From an uncultured Eubacteriales bacterium (GTDB lineage Bacteria > Bacillota > Clostridia > Oscillospirales > Oscillospiraceae), in NCBI GenBank assembly GCA_900552475.1, contig USAC01000066.1, positions 1 through 11,987 of the forward strand: a stretch of DNA of 11,987 bases, read 5' to 3'. Positions 1-8,578 of the stretch are shown here, piece by piece. Position 1 is the first letter of the stretch, and every line of letters begins with the position of its first letter. The position numbers and the translations under genes were made by a program. The notes under the pieces are model-generated. The model worked only from the letters and a program-made list of their open reading frames with translations. It did no database searches and was not told the origin of the DNA.

Positions 1-1648
<1,648 letters not shown>

Positions 1649-1703
1649 AGTGGTTTTCTCCTTTATCGTTCAATTTATTGCTTGTTTTGGTTACGATGTT
1701 GTG

Positions 1704-2351
1704 TTATTTCTCCTGCGAGCGCAGCAGCTTCACCAGCTCGCGCAGCTCCTTGTCGAGACAGCTGTAAAACTGCGCGATGTGCAGCCCGTCGGCGAGCGCG
1801 TGGTTGACGAAGATGGAGACGGGCAGCGTCACGCGGCCGCCGCGCTCGGTATAGCGGCCCCAGCTGATGCGGGGATTGCTGTCGTCCGCGGAGACGACGG
1901 GGTGCTTGACCTGCAGATAGTCGAGCCACGGCAGGCACGAGACGAAGAAGTTCCCCAGCGGGTCGCCGTCCTTGGTGAGCGTCCTGCGGTCGAGCGAGAG
2001 CGTCTGCTGCCGCTGCCCCTCGGCGATGAAGTCGCCGTAGGTGCGCTCGCCCTCGATCAGGCTGTAGACATACACGCCGTCGGGCTTCATGAGCGTGTAC
2101 GACGGGCTGCACCAGTCGTATTCCACGACGCGCCCGTCCAGAATCCGCCGCCGCAGCTGCGGCACACGGTTGGCCGCGCGCGTCACCGCGTACAGCAGGC
2201 TCAGAAAAAACGGCCGCCCGTCGAGCGCGGCGAGGAAATCCGTGATATCCACCGCCGCCGTCACCCCCGCGAAGGGGTCAACCATCTGCCGGAAATAGGC
2301 GAACTGCCCGCCGCGCGGATCCGCCGCCATATCCACCTCATGCCAGGACAT
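1704..2351 (-). CDS. Chloramphenicol acetyltransferase-like protein (CatA fold), T-box controlled
   Basis: The product has 215 residues, the usual CatA length. The start at 2351 has AAAGGAG about 10 bases upstream. A more upstream frame would begin inside the T-box terminator, so it is rejected. Family marks: the segment around NFFVSCLPW (the CatA F-x-S-x-LPW region), then LPVSIFVNHALADGLH, which corresponds to HHxxxDG. The catalytic base His184 and structural Asp188 are kept, while the first His of the pair is Asn. The family transfers acetyl from acetyl-CoA, and many chromosomal members in Clostridia have no shown resistance role. The gene sits directly behind an alanine T-box and ahead of alaS, so its expression should rise when uncharged tRNA-Ala accumulates. 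This is unusual for a drug-resistance gene and suggests a housekeeping acyl transfer. The true substrate is unknown. Confidence 0.85.
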   Translation of the reverse strand: MSWHEVDMAADPRGGQFAYFRQMVDPFAGVTAAVDITDFLAALDGRPFFLSLLYAVTRAANRVPQLRRRILDGRVVEYDWCSPSYTLMKPDGVYVYSLIEGERTYGDFIAEGQRQQTLSLDRRTLTKDGDPLGNFFVSCLPWLDYLQVKHPVVSADDSNPRISWGRYTERGGRVTLPVSIFVNHALADGLHIAQFYSCLDKELRELVKLLRSQEK

Positions 2352-2385
2352 AACCAGGGAACTCCTTTCTATCCACCGGGAACCG

Positions 2386-2427
2386 GAAAAAACAAAAACG
2401 CCCCGCCCCACGCATAGGGGCGAAGCG
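2386..2427 (-). terminator. T-box intrinsic terminator
   Basis: Reading the minus strand, CGCTTCGCCCC and GGGGCGGGGCG form an 11-bp stem (two G-U pairs) around a 7-base loop, followed by a TTTTTGTTTTTT tract. It lies just after the T-box sequence and just before the ribosome binding site of the acetyltransferase-like gene. That is where the terminator of a transcriptional T-box switch is expected. Confidence 0.88.
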
Positions 2428-2620
2428 CTGCTTCACGGTACCACCCTAATTTGACGGGCAAACCGTCCGTCATCTCAAGTCATTCTGTAACGGGAATGAC
2501 CCGTCCCGCTCGTCGCGGGCCGCTGGGAGGTGGCTGTCCGCCTGCCGATGCCGATGGGCTTGCACGCTCCCCATCTCGCTGCGGGCCGGTATGTGGCGAA
2601 CTCTTCTCCGTCGCTGCATT
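2386..2620 (-). promoter_or_regulatory. T-box riboswitch, alanine type (specifier GCC)
   Basis: The minus strand carries the T-box core AGGGTGGTACCGTG (about 2449-2434), which pairs with the NCCA end of uncharged tRNA, followed by a terminator. Upstream, in the Stem I position, the context GACA-GCC-ACCTCCCAG places a GCC alanine codon at 2534-2532, followed by the usual purine. A Stem III-like hairpin, ACGGG-TCAT-TCCCGT, lies near 2500-2485. The predicted role is transcription antitermination of the downstream acetyltransferase-like gene and alaS when tRNA-Ala is uncharged. The T-box core and terminator are seen directly. The specifier assignment is inferred from context and agrees with the downstream alaS. 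The 5' end is approximate. Confidence 0.92.
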
Positions 2621-2622
2621 TG

Positions 2623-2660
2623 ATTATAGCCCATTTTATCACAAATTTTCCGCTTGTCAA
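2623..2660 (-). promoter_or_regulatory. Sigma-A-type promoter of the T-box/alaS operon
   Basis: On the minus strand a perfect TTGACA (2660-2655) is followed after 16 bases by TAAAAT (2638-2633). A perfect TATAAT also occurs at 2628-2623, but 26 bases from TTGACA, so it would need a different -35. Either way the start falls at about 2616-2626, immediately before the T-box leader. Confidence 0.7.
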
Positions 2661-2707
2661 CGGTTTTCTGCATCCGAAACCGGATGGAAATTTATACACT
2701 TTTCCTC

Positions 2708-2735
2708 TTGCGAAAGCCGCAGAAGCTGGTATACT
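2708..2735 (+). promoter_or_regulatory. Sigma-A-type promoter of the DUF1275 gene
   Basis: TTGCGA (2708-2713), 16 bases, then TATACT (2730-2735), preceded by TGG as an extended -10. The transcript would have a leader of about 45 bases before the start at 2785. It fires divergently from the T-box operon promoter, with about 47 bases between the two -35 boxes. Confidence 0.65.
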
Positions 2736-2784
2736 GATAGATGTTTTTCCCCGGATTCTGACGAAATCGGACGGTTTTGACGAT

Positions 2785-3534
2785 ATGCATAAGCTGAAAA
2801 AAATAGATTTTTGCAGGCATCTCTCCTTTGCCGTGGTGGGCGGCTTTTTCGCCGCGTATGCCATCCTCTGCCGCAGCGGCGTCATGGGCAACGCACAGAC
2901 GGTGAACCTGCTCGAGCTGCTGATCGACGCGCTCTTCGGGCGAAGGCTGAACGTGCTGCTGCACCTCGGCGCGCTCGCGCTCTATGTCCTCGGCACGATG
3001 CTCACGGTGCTTCTGCCGCACTGGTTCCACCTCGACATCCGCCGCACGGCGCCGGTGGTCGACGCGCTGGCGGCGGTCGTGCTCGGTTTTCTCCCGGCGG
3101 AGATGCCCGTCACGCTCGCGCTCTATCCGATTTTCTTCGCCATGAGCGTGCAGTGGGGCGCGTTCAACGGCGCGCAGGGATTCAACAGCTCGACGATTTT
3201 CTCCACGAACAACACCAAGCAGACCTCGCTCGCCCTCGCGCACTATCTGTGCGAGAAGGACCCGATGTATCTGGCCAAGTGCTGGTTCTACGCCGCGACG
3301 CTGCTGTGTTTCCACCTCGGAGCGACACTGTCGTTCTTCGCGGTGAAGCTGTGGGGTCTGCGCGCGAGCTGGTGCGTGATTCCGCTCGCGGCGTGGGCGT
3401 ATTACATGGTCTGCTGCGAGGAGAAATCCGAACAGCGCACGCCCGCCGAGCTGCGCGAGCGCGAGGTCACGGGCGAGACGATCGAGGAGCTGCACGAAGC
3501 CGAGGACGTCCTCCTCGAAGAAAAAAAGAAGTAA
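2785..3534 (+). CDS. DUF1275 (YoaK-like) integral membrane protein
   Basis: The product has 249 residues and starts MHKLKKIDFCRHLSF. About six membrane segments are visible (near residues 12-30, 58-78, 89-105, 108-124, 165-185 and 192-210), and a charged, Glu/Lys-rich cytoplasmic tail covers 211-249. The conserved central stretch SVQWGAFNGAQGFNSSTIFS (121-140) matches the DUF1275 pattern of a small-residue loop after a helix, followed by a threonine/asparagine-rich segment. The family is widespread, its biochemical role is unknown, and it is sometimes described as transporter-like. The start was chosen because it follows the promoter at a sensible distance. No clear Shine-Dalgarno sequence precedes it, so translation may be weak or the start different. 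The gene stands alone between a divergent operon and its own strong terminator. Confidence 0.85.
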   Translation: MHKLKKIDFCRHLSFAVVGGFFAAYAILCRSGVMGNAQTVNLLELLIDALFGRRLNVLLHLGALALYVLGTMLTVLLPHWFHLDIRRTAPVVDALAAVVLGFLPAEMPVTLALYPIFFAMSVQWGAFNGAQGFNSSTIFSTNNTKQTSLALAHYLCEKDPMYLAKCWFYAATLLCFHLGATLSFFAVKLWGLRASWCVIPLAAWAYYMVCCEEKSEQRTPAELREREVTGETIEELHEAEDVLLEEKKK

Positions 3535-3550
3535 TAGCCCAAAGCACAAA

Positions 3551-3587
3551 ACACATCCGGCGGACATTGTCCGCCGGATGTGTTTTT
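3551..3587 (+). terminator. Rho-independent terminator of the DUF1275 gene
   Basis: ACACATCCGGCGGA and TCCGCCGGATGTGT make a perfect 14-bp stem around CATTG, followed by TTTTT. It lies 16 bases after the stop codon and just before intergenic repeat copy A. AAAACAC on the left flank gives some terminator character on the minus strand too. Confidence 0.92.
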
Positions 3588-3590
3588 ATC

Positions 3591-3745
3591 TCAAAGGCCT
3601 CGCAGAGTTCGCGGCTCGGAAGCCGCGAAAAAAGTGAAATCCGTTTTTTGCGGCGGCGTGTACGCCGCAAAAAACACTTTGCGCGGAGCGGAGTGTCGCA
3701 GCCCCGCCCATGGCGGGGCAAGGCGCGGAGCGCAGCGAAACCCCT
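3591..3745 (+). repeat. Structured intergenic repeat, copy A (complete)
   Basis: About 150 bp, shared with 10481-10628 and 11899-11987. Parts in order: left end TCAAAGGCCTCGCAGAG; hairpin 1, TTCGCGGCT-CGGA-AGCCGCGAA (3608-3629); hairpin 2, a perfect 13-bp stem, GTTTTTTGCGGCG with CGCCGCAAAAAAC (3643-3675); GCGCGGAGCG (3681-3690); hairpin 3, GCCCCGCC-CAT-GGCGGGGC (3701-3719); then GGCGCGGAGCGCAGCGAA and CCCC. No open frame or ribosome binding site in it looks real. It fills the space between the DUF1275 terminator and the convergent end of spoVAF. Confidence 0.85.
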
Positions 3746-3759
3746 TTTCCTGCGAGTTT

Positions 3760-5172
3760 TTATGTGTTCTCCCGGCTGATCGGCCGCCGGTGCAGGAGAG
3801 CGCGGAGCTTCTTGCCGTCGTAGGGGATGAGAGGGTAAAGATACCCGCGCCCGACGAGGGGTTTTGTCGTCGCGATGAGCACGAGAATGCCGACGATCCC
3901 GAGCGCGAAGCCCCACCAGTCGAAAAGCCAGATCATCACCAGCAGCGCCATGCGGCAGAGCTTGCACGCGTAACTCATCTCAAAGCTGTGCTGCGTGAAG
4001 TTCGCGATGGCGACGAACGCCATATACACCAGCACCTCCGGCACGAGCCAGCGCGACTGCACCGCAAAGTCACCGAGGATGAGCGCGCCGAGCATGCTGA
4101 AGGAGTTGCCGAGCACGTCGGGCGTGTTGAGCGAGGCGAGCTTGAGCACGTCGATGATGAGCTCCACGAGCAGCAGCTGCAAAATGAGCGGGACGGGACA
4201 CTCCCCCTCGATGAGCAGGAAGTGGAGGTTTTCGTGGAGCGTATCGGGCGACTTGACGAGCAGGTACCAAAGCGGCGTGACGAAAATCGTCAGAAACAGC
4301 ACGACGAGCCGCACGATCCGCAGATACGACCCGACGAGCGGCGGGAAGTAGTAGTCGTTGATCTCCTCGGCAAAGCGCAGGATCGAGACGGGAAAAATCA
4401 TGACCGCGGGCGTGTTGTCGATAAGCAGGAGCACGTCGCCCTCCATGACGCAGGCGGTCGCCGTGTCTGGGCGCTCGGTGTAGCGTACCTTCGGAAAGGG
4501 GTTATACCACTGCCTGGGCGCAATGGCCTCGGCGATGCTCTCCTGACTCATGGCGACGGAGCCGACGTCCATGTGCGCGAGCTTTTCGCGCAGCTCGGCG
4601 ATGAGCGTCTCGTCCGCCTGCCCGCGCATGTAGCACAGGGCCACGTCCGCGCGGGAGCGCCCGCCGACCTGCAGCCGCTCGAGCGTGAGCGCCGGGTCGC
4701 GGATGCGGCGGCGCAGGAGCGCGGCGTTTTTCATGATGCTCTCGACGAAGCCGTCGTGGCTGCCGCGCAGCACCTTGCTCGAATTCGGCTCCTCGACCGA
4801 GCGCAGCGGGAACTGCTTGGCGTCCATGAGCAGCCCGCCCTCATAGCCGTCGATGATGAGGAGAGTCTTGCCCGCAAAAACGGCCGTCACCGCGGTCAGG
4901 CGGTCGCGCTCCACCGCGGCGTCGCAGATACTGACACAGCGCTCGAGAAACGCCTGCAGATCGGGCGTGTCCGCAAGGCTCCCAATGGGCCGCCACGCGG
5001 AGATGGCGCGCTCGAGCAGCGCGTCCTCGGCGTAGCCGTTCACGACCCAGAGCCGGGCGCGCCGCCCCGCGATCGTGAGCGGGCGGGTGACCATGTCAAA
5101 GCTCCGCCCCGTTCCCAGCAGCTCGTCGAGCGCCGCCGCCCGCGCGTCAAATGTATCCTTCGTCGGTTCCAT
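3760..5172 (-). CDS. spoVAF: SpoVAF-like / GerA-family spore germination membrane protein
   Basis: The product has 470 residues, close to B. subtilis SpoVAF and GerA A-subunits. The N-terminal soluble GerA region (about 25-270) contains RSVEEPNSSKVLRGSHDGF (124-142), LLRRRIRDP (152-160) and FPKVRYTERPD (226-236). Membrane segments follow near 285-306, 327-347, 357-390 and 408-436. SpoVAF/GerA proteins sit in the inner spore membrane and act in ion release during germination. The FPKVRYTERPD and IDNTPAVMIFP wording favours SpoVAF over a nutrient-receptor A subunit, and no B or C receptor subunit lies beside it, but no other spoVA genes do either. The start at 5172 was chosen because GGGGAGG lies six bases before it. 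An in-frame ATG at 5187 overlaps that site and would sit only a few bases from the predicted transcript start. Repeat copy A lies just past the stop. Confidence 0.88.
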   Translation of the reverse strand: MEPTKDTFDARAAALDELLGTGRSFDMVTRPLTIAGRRARLWVVNGYAEDALLERAISAWRPIGSLADTPDLQAFLERCVSICDAAVERDRLTAVTAVFAGKTLLIIDGYEGGLLMDAKQFPLRSVEEPNSSKVLRGSHDGFVESIMKNAALLRRRIRDPALTLERLQVGGRSRADVALCYMRGQADETLIAELREKLAHMDVGSVAMSQESIAEAIAPRQWYNPFPKVRYTERPDTATACVMEGDVLLLIDNTPAVMIFPVSILRFAEEINDYYFPPLVGSYLRIVRLVVLFLTIFVTPLWYLLVKSPDTLHENLHFLLIEGECPVPLILQLLLVELIIDVLKLASLNTPDVLGNSFSMLGALILGDFAVQSRWLVPEVLVYMAFVAIANFTQHSFEMSYACKLCRMALLVMIWLFDWWGFALGIVGILVLIATTKPLVGRGYLYPLIPYDGKKLRALLHRRPISRENT

Positions 5173-5200
5173 GAGCAGCCTCCCCATACAGAATCACTTG

Positions 5201-5230
5201 CAGTATGGCAGAAAACGGAAGATTTTATAC
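5201..5230 (-). promoter_or_regulatory. Sigma-G-like (forespore) promoter of spoVAF
   Basis: On the minus strand, GTATA (5230-5226), exactly 18 bases, then CATACTG (5207-5201). This matches the sigma-G pattern GHATR-N18-CATWHTA at 5 of 5 and 6 of 7 positions. A start about 7 bases downstream leaves a short leader that still holds the GGGGAGG site. No convincing TTGACA/TATAAT pair was found in the same gap. Forespore expression fits a germination protein. Confidence 0.65.
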
Positions 5231-5261
5231 GCAGGAGGGCTGCGCGGCGCGCACGCACAGC

Positions 5262-5295
5262 AAAAGAGCCCCCGGAGCGTCAGCTCCGGGGGCTC
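5262..5295 (-). terminator. Rho-independent terminator of the phosphatase-nucleotidase gene
   Basis: On the minus strand, GAGCCCCCGGAGC and GCTCCGGGGGCTC form a perfect 13-bp stem with a TGAC loop, followed by TTTT. It begins 36 bases past the stop codon and separates this gene from the spoVAF promoter downstream, so the two same-strand genes are separate units. Confidence 0.93.
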
Positions 5296-5331
5296 TGTGA
5301 AATGACTTATGCGGGTGGATCAGGTTTACGC

Positions 5332-8300
5332 TCAGGTGCGCTCTTTTTTGCGGGTGACCACAGCGGCGCTGCCGCCGATGGCCATGACCGCGAGACCGAC
5401 ATAGAGCAGGACGCCGCTGTCGCCGGTCGTGGGCGGCTTATAGTTCGGGTCCTTCGCACCGCAGACGGTGCACACGCCCTTGGCATAGTGGTGCTCGCCG
5501 GTGGCCTTGATGACCGCGCCCTTGCTCTGAACCTCGCCGCAGCCGGCGCAGACCACATCGCCGGTGTAGCCGTCATCGACGCAGGTGGCGTCCTTGGCGT
5601 TCACAAGGCGGAAGTCGTGGCTGCCCTCGGTGCAGTTGGCGATGGTGATGCGACCCTGCGGCTCGGCATACTGCTCGCCGACCACGCCGCCGAGCTTCTC
5701 GGTGATGTACTCCATCAGAACCTCATCGAGTGGACGGCCGGTGTCGAACTGGCTGCTCGCCGCGGCGAAGGCATAGTAGGTATCGCCGCCGGCGGCCACG
5801 AAGTTATTCGTGATAACGGCATACTTCGCGTTCAGGTCGAAGGGTTTGCCGTTGATGCTGTTGATGACCACGCGCTGGATGCTGTGCGGGCCATAGTAGG
5901 TCGAGCCGGGATATTTGTCGGTGTTCGCATCGTAGGCCTTGTCGGTAAAGATGGTGAAGTCGATACCGGCCACCTGCGGGAAAGCGCCGACCGCGCCGGG
6001 CGTGCTGAAGGTGGAGGCCTCGAGCGCCTCGAGCAGCTCCGCGCCGGTCACATAGACCACGGCCACGGTGTTGCCGAAGGGCAGGACGGTGTTGATGTCC
6101 TTCTTGGAGATGTCGCCCTGGTGGATCCACGCGCGGATGCCGCCGCCGTTGGTGAGAGAGATGATGTTGTCGGGGTCAACCTCGGTGATGCTGCCGGGGT
6201 TCTGCTCGGTGAGCGACCAGAGCATCGCGTCGGTGATGAGGTCGCCGAGGTTCGTCTCCTCGGTGCGGTTGCCGGGGGCCTTGTCGCCGTTGAGCTCCAC
6301 GTCGCTGCGGGCGAACACCTCACCGTACTCGGCGTTGACGCGATCGATGATCTTCTGTGCAGCGGCGGCCACGGTGGGATCGCCCGCCACGCCGTCCAGC
6401 TCGACGAGTGCGTTGCCGAGGATCTCCTTGCTTTCGCTGTCGATGAGAATCATGCCGACGTATTCAAACGCGGTGCCGGTGGACTGGATGGGTTCACCGT
6501 TCGCACCCTCCACCATCACGGTGTGGGAGTGGCCGTCGATGATGAAGTCGAGACCGGTGACATTGGCATAGAGGTCGGTGGAGCGGTTGGGGGCGGATTC
6601 CTTGTCCACGCCGAGGTGGGCGAGGCAGACAACGATGTCCGCGCCGTTTGCGCGCAGCTCGTCAATCTGCGTCTGCGCGCAGGCATAGAGCTCCTTCTCA
6701 GCGTAGAAGGACAGGCCCTGCATGAGCGCGGGGTTGGCCTTGGTCTGCGCCTCGGGGGTGTCGAGACCGAAGAAGCCGATCTTCACGCCGTCCTTCTCGA
6801 TGATGGTGTTGCCCTGGAAGGCGTTTTCACCATCCTTCAGGATGTTCGCGCAGAGAACGGCGAAGTCCGCCTTGCTCAGGTTCTCCTTGAGCTGGGGATA
6901 GCCGTAGTCAAACTCATGGTTGCCAAGGGTGGCCACATCGTAGCCGGCGGCGTTCATCATCTCGGTGGCGTCGGCGCCCTTCGTGGTGCTGACATAGGGT
7001 GTGCCCTGACTGTAGTCGCCGGCGTCGGCCAGAATGACCTCGGCGCCGAGGGACTCAAACGCGTCGCGCAGCGCGGCCATCTGGGAATAGCCCATGATAT
7101 TGCCGTGTACGTCATTGGAGTGCAGGATGATGACCAGCCCCTCGAGGGAGGAGGGCAGGCCGCTGAGCGTCAGCAGGAGGGAGCCGATCTCCTCGGCGTT
7201 CAGGCCGATCTCCAGCAGATAATCCAGCGCCTCGGCCTGCAGGTCGGCCTTCGACAGATCCTCCACGCCGAACATGGTCTGCAGCGCGGAGACAATGCCG
7301 TACTTGGCGATGTTGGCGGCCTTCTCGGTGCCGGGCTGGATGCCGTAGTAGTTGTAGTAGGTCACGAGGTAGTCGGCGACGACCTCATCGTAGCTCGCGC
7401 CCATGAAGCACTCGAGCACGGCGCTGGCGATGCCGCAGCGGTCCTTACCCTCGGTGCAGTGCATGTAGTAGGGGGCCTCCGTCTCGCTGGAGGCGATGTA
7501 GCGGTAGCCGTTTGCAAGACCGGTCTTGAAGGCGTCCGTCGTGAACGCGACGGGCATGTTCAGAAAGACGGCGTCCTGCGTGGAGTAGTAGCTGCCTTCC
7601 CAGCCGGGATAGGCCTTCGCGGCGGCCTCGGAGTCGGCGAGGTTGATGAAGGTCTTGATGCCCGCAGCCTTGGCGGCGGCGTCGGCATAGGGGTTGCGGC
7701 CCTCAACGGCGTCGTTGATGGGGGAGCTGCCGCGGTAGAGAACGCCCTCGCCCATGCCGGTGGTCTCGATCACGCGGACATTGGCGAACTCAGCGTCCGT
7801 CAGGTTCTTATACATGTCGGCATTGCGGTCGCCGGTGCGCTGGGGCAGCTGGCGGGCATCCCACTCGTCATAGTAGGCGCCCTTATCCTTCATGGTGATC
7901 GTCACCTTGACGGGGTAGGTCACGCCGTCCGCCGCGACATACTTATCGGAGACGGCGGGGTCGGTGTTCGGCTTGGCCAGACCGGCGTCCACCGCGAGCT
8001 GGCCGTAGTTGATGGCCACGATGACGCTGGACGCGCCCTCCGTCGCGCGTACGAGCTTCTTGTCGGTGTCCACGTCGTTATAGTTCGAGCAGACGGGCAT
8101 CTCGTAGCTGTTGCCGTTGACGTCAACGGTGACTACGTCGCCATACGCAAACCCGGCCTTCATAAACTCCTCCGTGGAGATGTCCAGCTCAATATTTCCG
8201 TATTTCCTGGCGGTTTTGCCGAGAACCGCTTCATAGGTGGCAGAAGCAGGTTCGTCAGCGGGTTCAGCCCAAGCTGCGGGCACCATCAGAGACAGCGCCA

Positions 8301-8337
8301 TGGCCAGAGCCAGCAGAGTCGCTAAGAATTTCCGCAT
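5332..8337 (-). CDS. Secreted tyrosine phosphatase / 5'-nucleotidase fusion with sortase-like anchor
   Basis: The product has 1001 residues. The start at 8337 has AGGAGG 8 bases upstream, and a Sec signal peptide ends near AAWA (residue 24). Residues about 36-160 (YGNIELDIS, NYNDVDT) resemble a small beta-barrel like the C-terminal part of SAM hydrolases. Residues about 165-400 are a Y_phosphatase3-like tyrosine phosphatase with P-loop HCTEGKDRCG (Cys294, Arg300). Residues about 402-660 are a metallophosphatase with HSNDVHG (Asp409, His411), GNHEFD (Asn473, His474) and DGHSH (603, 605 His). Residues about 680-890 are the 5'-nucleotidase C-terminal domain (NGGGIR, NNFVAAGGDTYYAF). Then come CxxCG motifs (about 925-960), PPTTG (968-972), a membrane helix and RKKER. 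Likely roles are removing phosphate from nucleotides and phosphotyrosine or lipid phosphates at the cell surface, with PPTTG acting as a (S/P)PxTG-type sorting signal. It is a single gene with its own terminator. Its promoter is not clear. A TAAAAT lies at 8398-8393 on the minus strand but has a poor -35. Confidence 0.92.
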   Translation of the reverse strand: MRKFLATLLALAMALSLMVPAAWAEPADEPASATYEAVLGKTARKYGNIELDISTEEFMKAGFAYGDVVTVDVNGNSYEMPVCSNYNDVDTDKKLVRATEGASSVIVAINYGQLAVDAGLAKPNTDPAVSDKYVAADGVTYPVKVTITMKDKGAYYDEWDARQLPQRTGDRNADMYKNLTDAEFANVRVIETTGMGEGVLYRGSSPINDAVEGRNPYADAAAKAAGIKTFINLADSEAAAKAYPGWEGSYYSTQDAVFLNMPVAFTTDAFKTGLANGYRYIASSETEAPYYMHCTEGKDRCGIASAVLECFMGASYDEVVADYLVTYYNYYGIQPGTEKAANIAKYGIVSALQTMFGVEDLSKADLQAEALDYLLEIGLNAEEIGSLLLTLSGLPSSLEGLVIILHSNDVHGNIMGYSQMAALRDAFESLGAEVILADAGDYSQGTPYVSTTKGADATEMMNAAGYDVATLGNHEFDYGYPQLKENLSKADFAVLCANILKDGENAFQGNTIIEKDGVKIGFFGLDTPEAQTKANPALMQGLSFYAEKELYACAQTQIDELRANGADIVVCLAHLGVDKESAPNRSTDLYANVTGLDFIIDGHSHTVMVEGANGEPIQSTGTAFEYVGMILIDSESKEILGNALVELDGVAGDPTVAAAAQKIIDRVNAEYGEVFARSDVELNGDKAPGNRTEETNLGDLITDAMLWSLTEQNPGSITEVDPDNIISLTNGGGIRAWIHQGDISKKDINTVLPFGNTVAVVYVTGAELLEALEASTFSTPGAVGAFPQVAGIDFTIFTDKAYDANTDKYPGSTYYGPHSIQRVVINSINGKPFDLNAKYAVITNNFVAAGGDTYYAFAAASSQFDTGRPLDEVLMEYITEKLGGVVGEQYAEPQGRITIANCTEGSHDFRLVNAKDATCVDDGYTGDVVCAGCGEVQSKGAVIKATGEHHYAKGVCTVCGAKDPNYKPPTTGDSGVLLYVGLAVMAIGGSAAVVTRKKERT

Positions 8338-8501
8338 GTAATCTTCCTCCTTATAATTTCCGGACGCCTGTGTGCACCCATCAGTAATTTCTATTTTACA
8401 CAAATTTTACGCGAAATGGAATCCTATTTTGTTCAGAACGACAACGAAAAACACGTCCTAATTTTGTCTATTTTACCGATAGGAAAATGTGCCGCTTTGC
8501 G

Positions 8502-8522
8502 GGAAATCCGTCTGGAAATCCG
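8502..8522 (+). repeat. Direct repeat GGAAATCCG x2, possible operator
   Basis: GGAAATCCG occurs at 8502-8510 and 8514-8522, a 12-base period, overlapping the -35 region of the dihydropyrimidinase promoter. Such spacing could suit a regulator binding nearly one helical turn apart. No regulator gene lies nearby. The rest of the 241-base gap between the divergent genes (8338-8578) is AT-rich and shows no hairpin or small gene that I can support. Confidence 0.4.
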
Positions 8523-8540
8523 GGATTTTTGTGGTATACT
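8513..8540 (+). promoter_or_regulatory. Extended -10 promoter of the dihydropyrimidinase operon
   Basis: TATACT (8535-8540) is preceded by TGG, giving an extended -10. The -35 is weak: TGGAAA at 8513-8518, 16 bases away. A start near 8547 leaves a leader of about 30 bases containing AAGGGAGG before the ATG at 8579. Confidence 0.6.
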
Positions 8541-8578
8541 GAATGATTGAACTGAGAGATATAAGGGAGGTTATCCTG

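Noticed and set aside
1704..2351. Acquired chloramphenicol resistance gene
   Set aside because: The T-box operon position with alaS, local-like base composition and absence of any mobile element argue for a resident gene. The family alone does not show resistance.
3591..3745. MITE or IS remnant
   Set aside because: No terminal inverted repeat joins the two ends, no target-site duplication is visible, and there is no transposase fragment. The conserved hairpins fit a structured repeat better.
3580..8325. Very long plus-strand open frame of about 1580 codons
   Set aside because: It runs antisense through repeat A, spoVAF, a terminator, a promoter and the nucleotidase gene, all well supported on the minus strand. 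Composition is Val/Ala/Gly/Asp-rich low complexity, typical of shadow frames.
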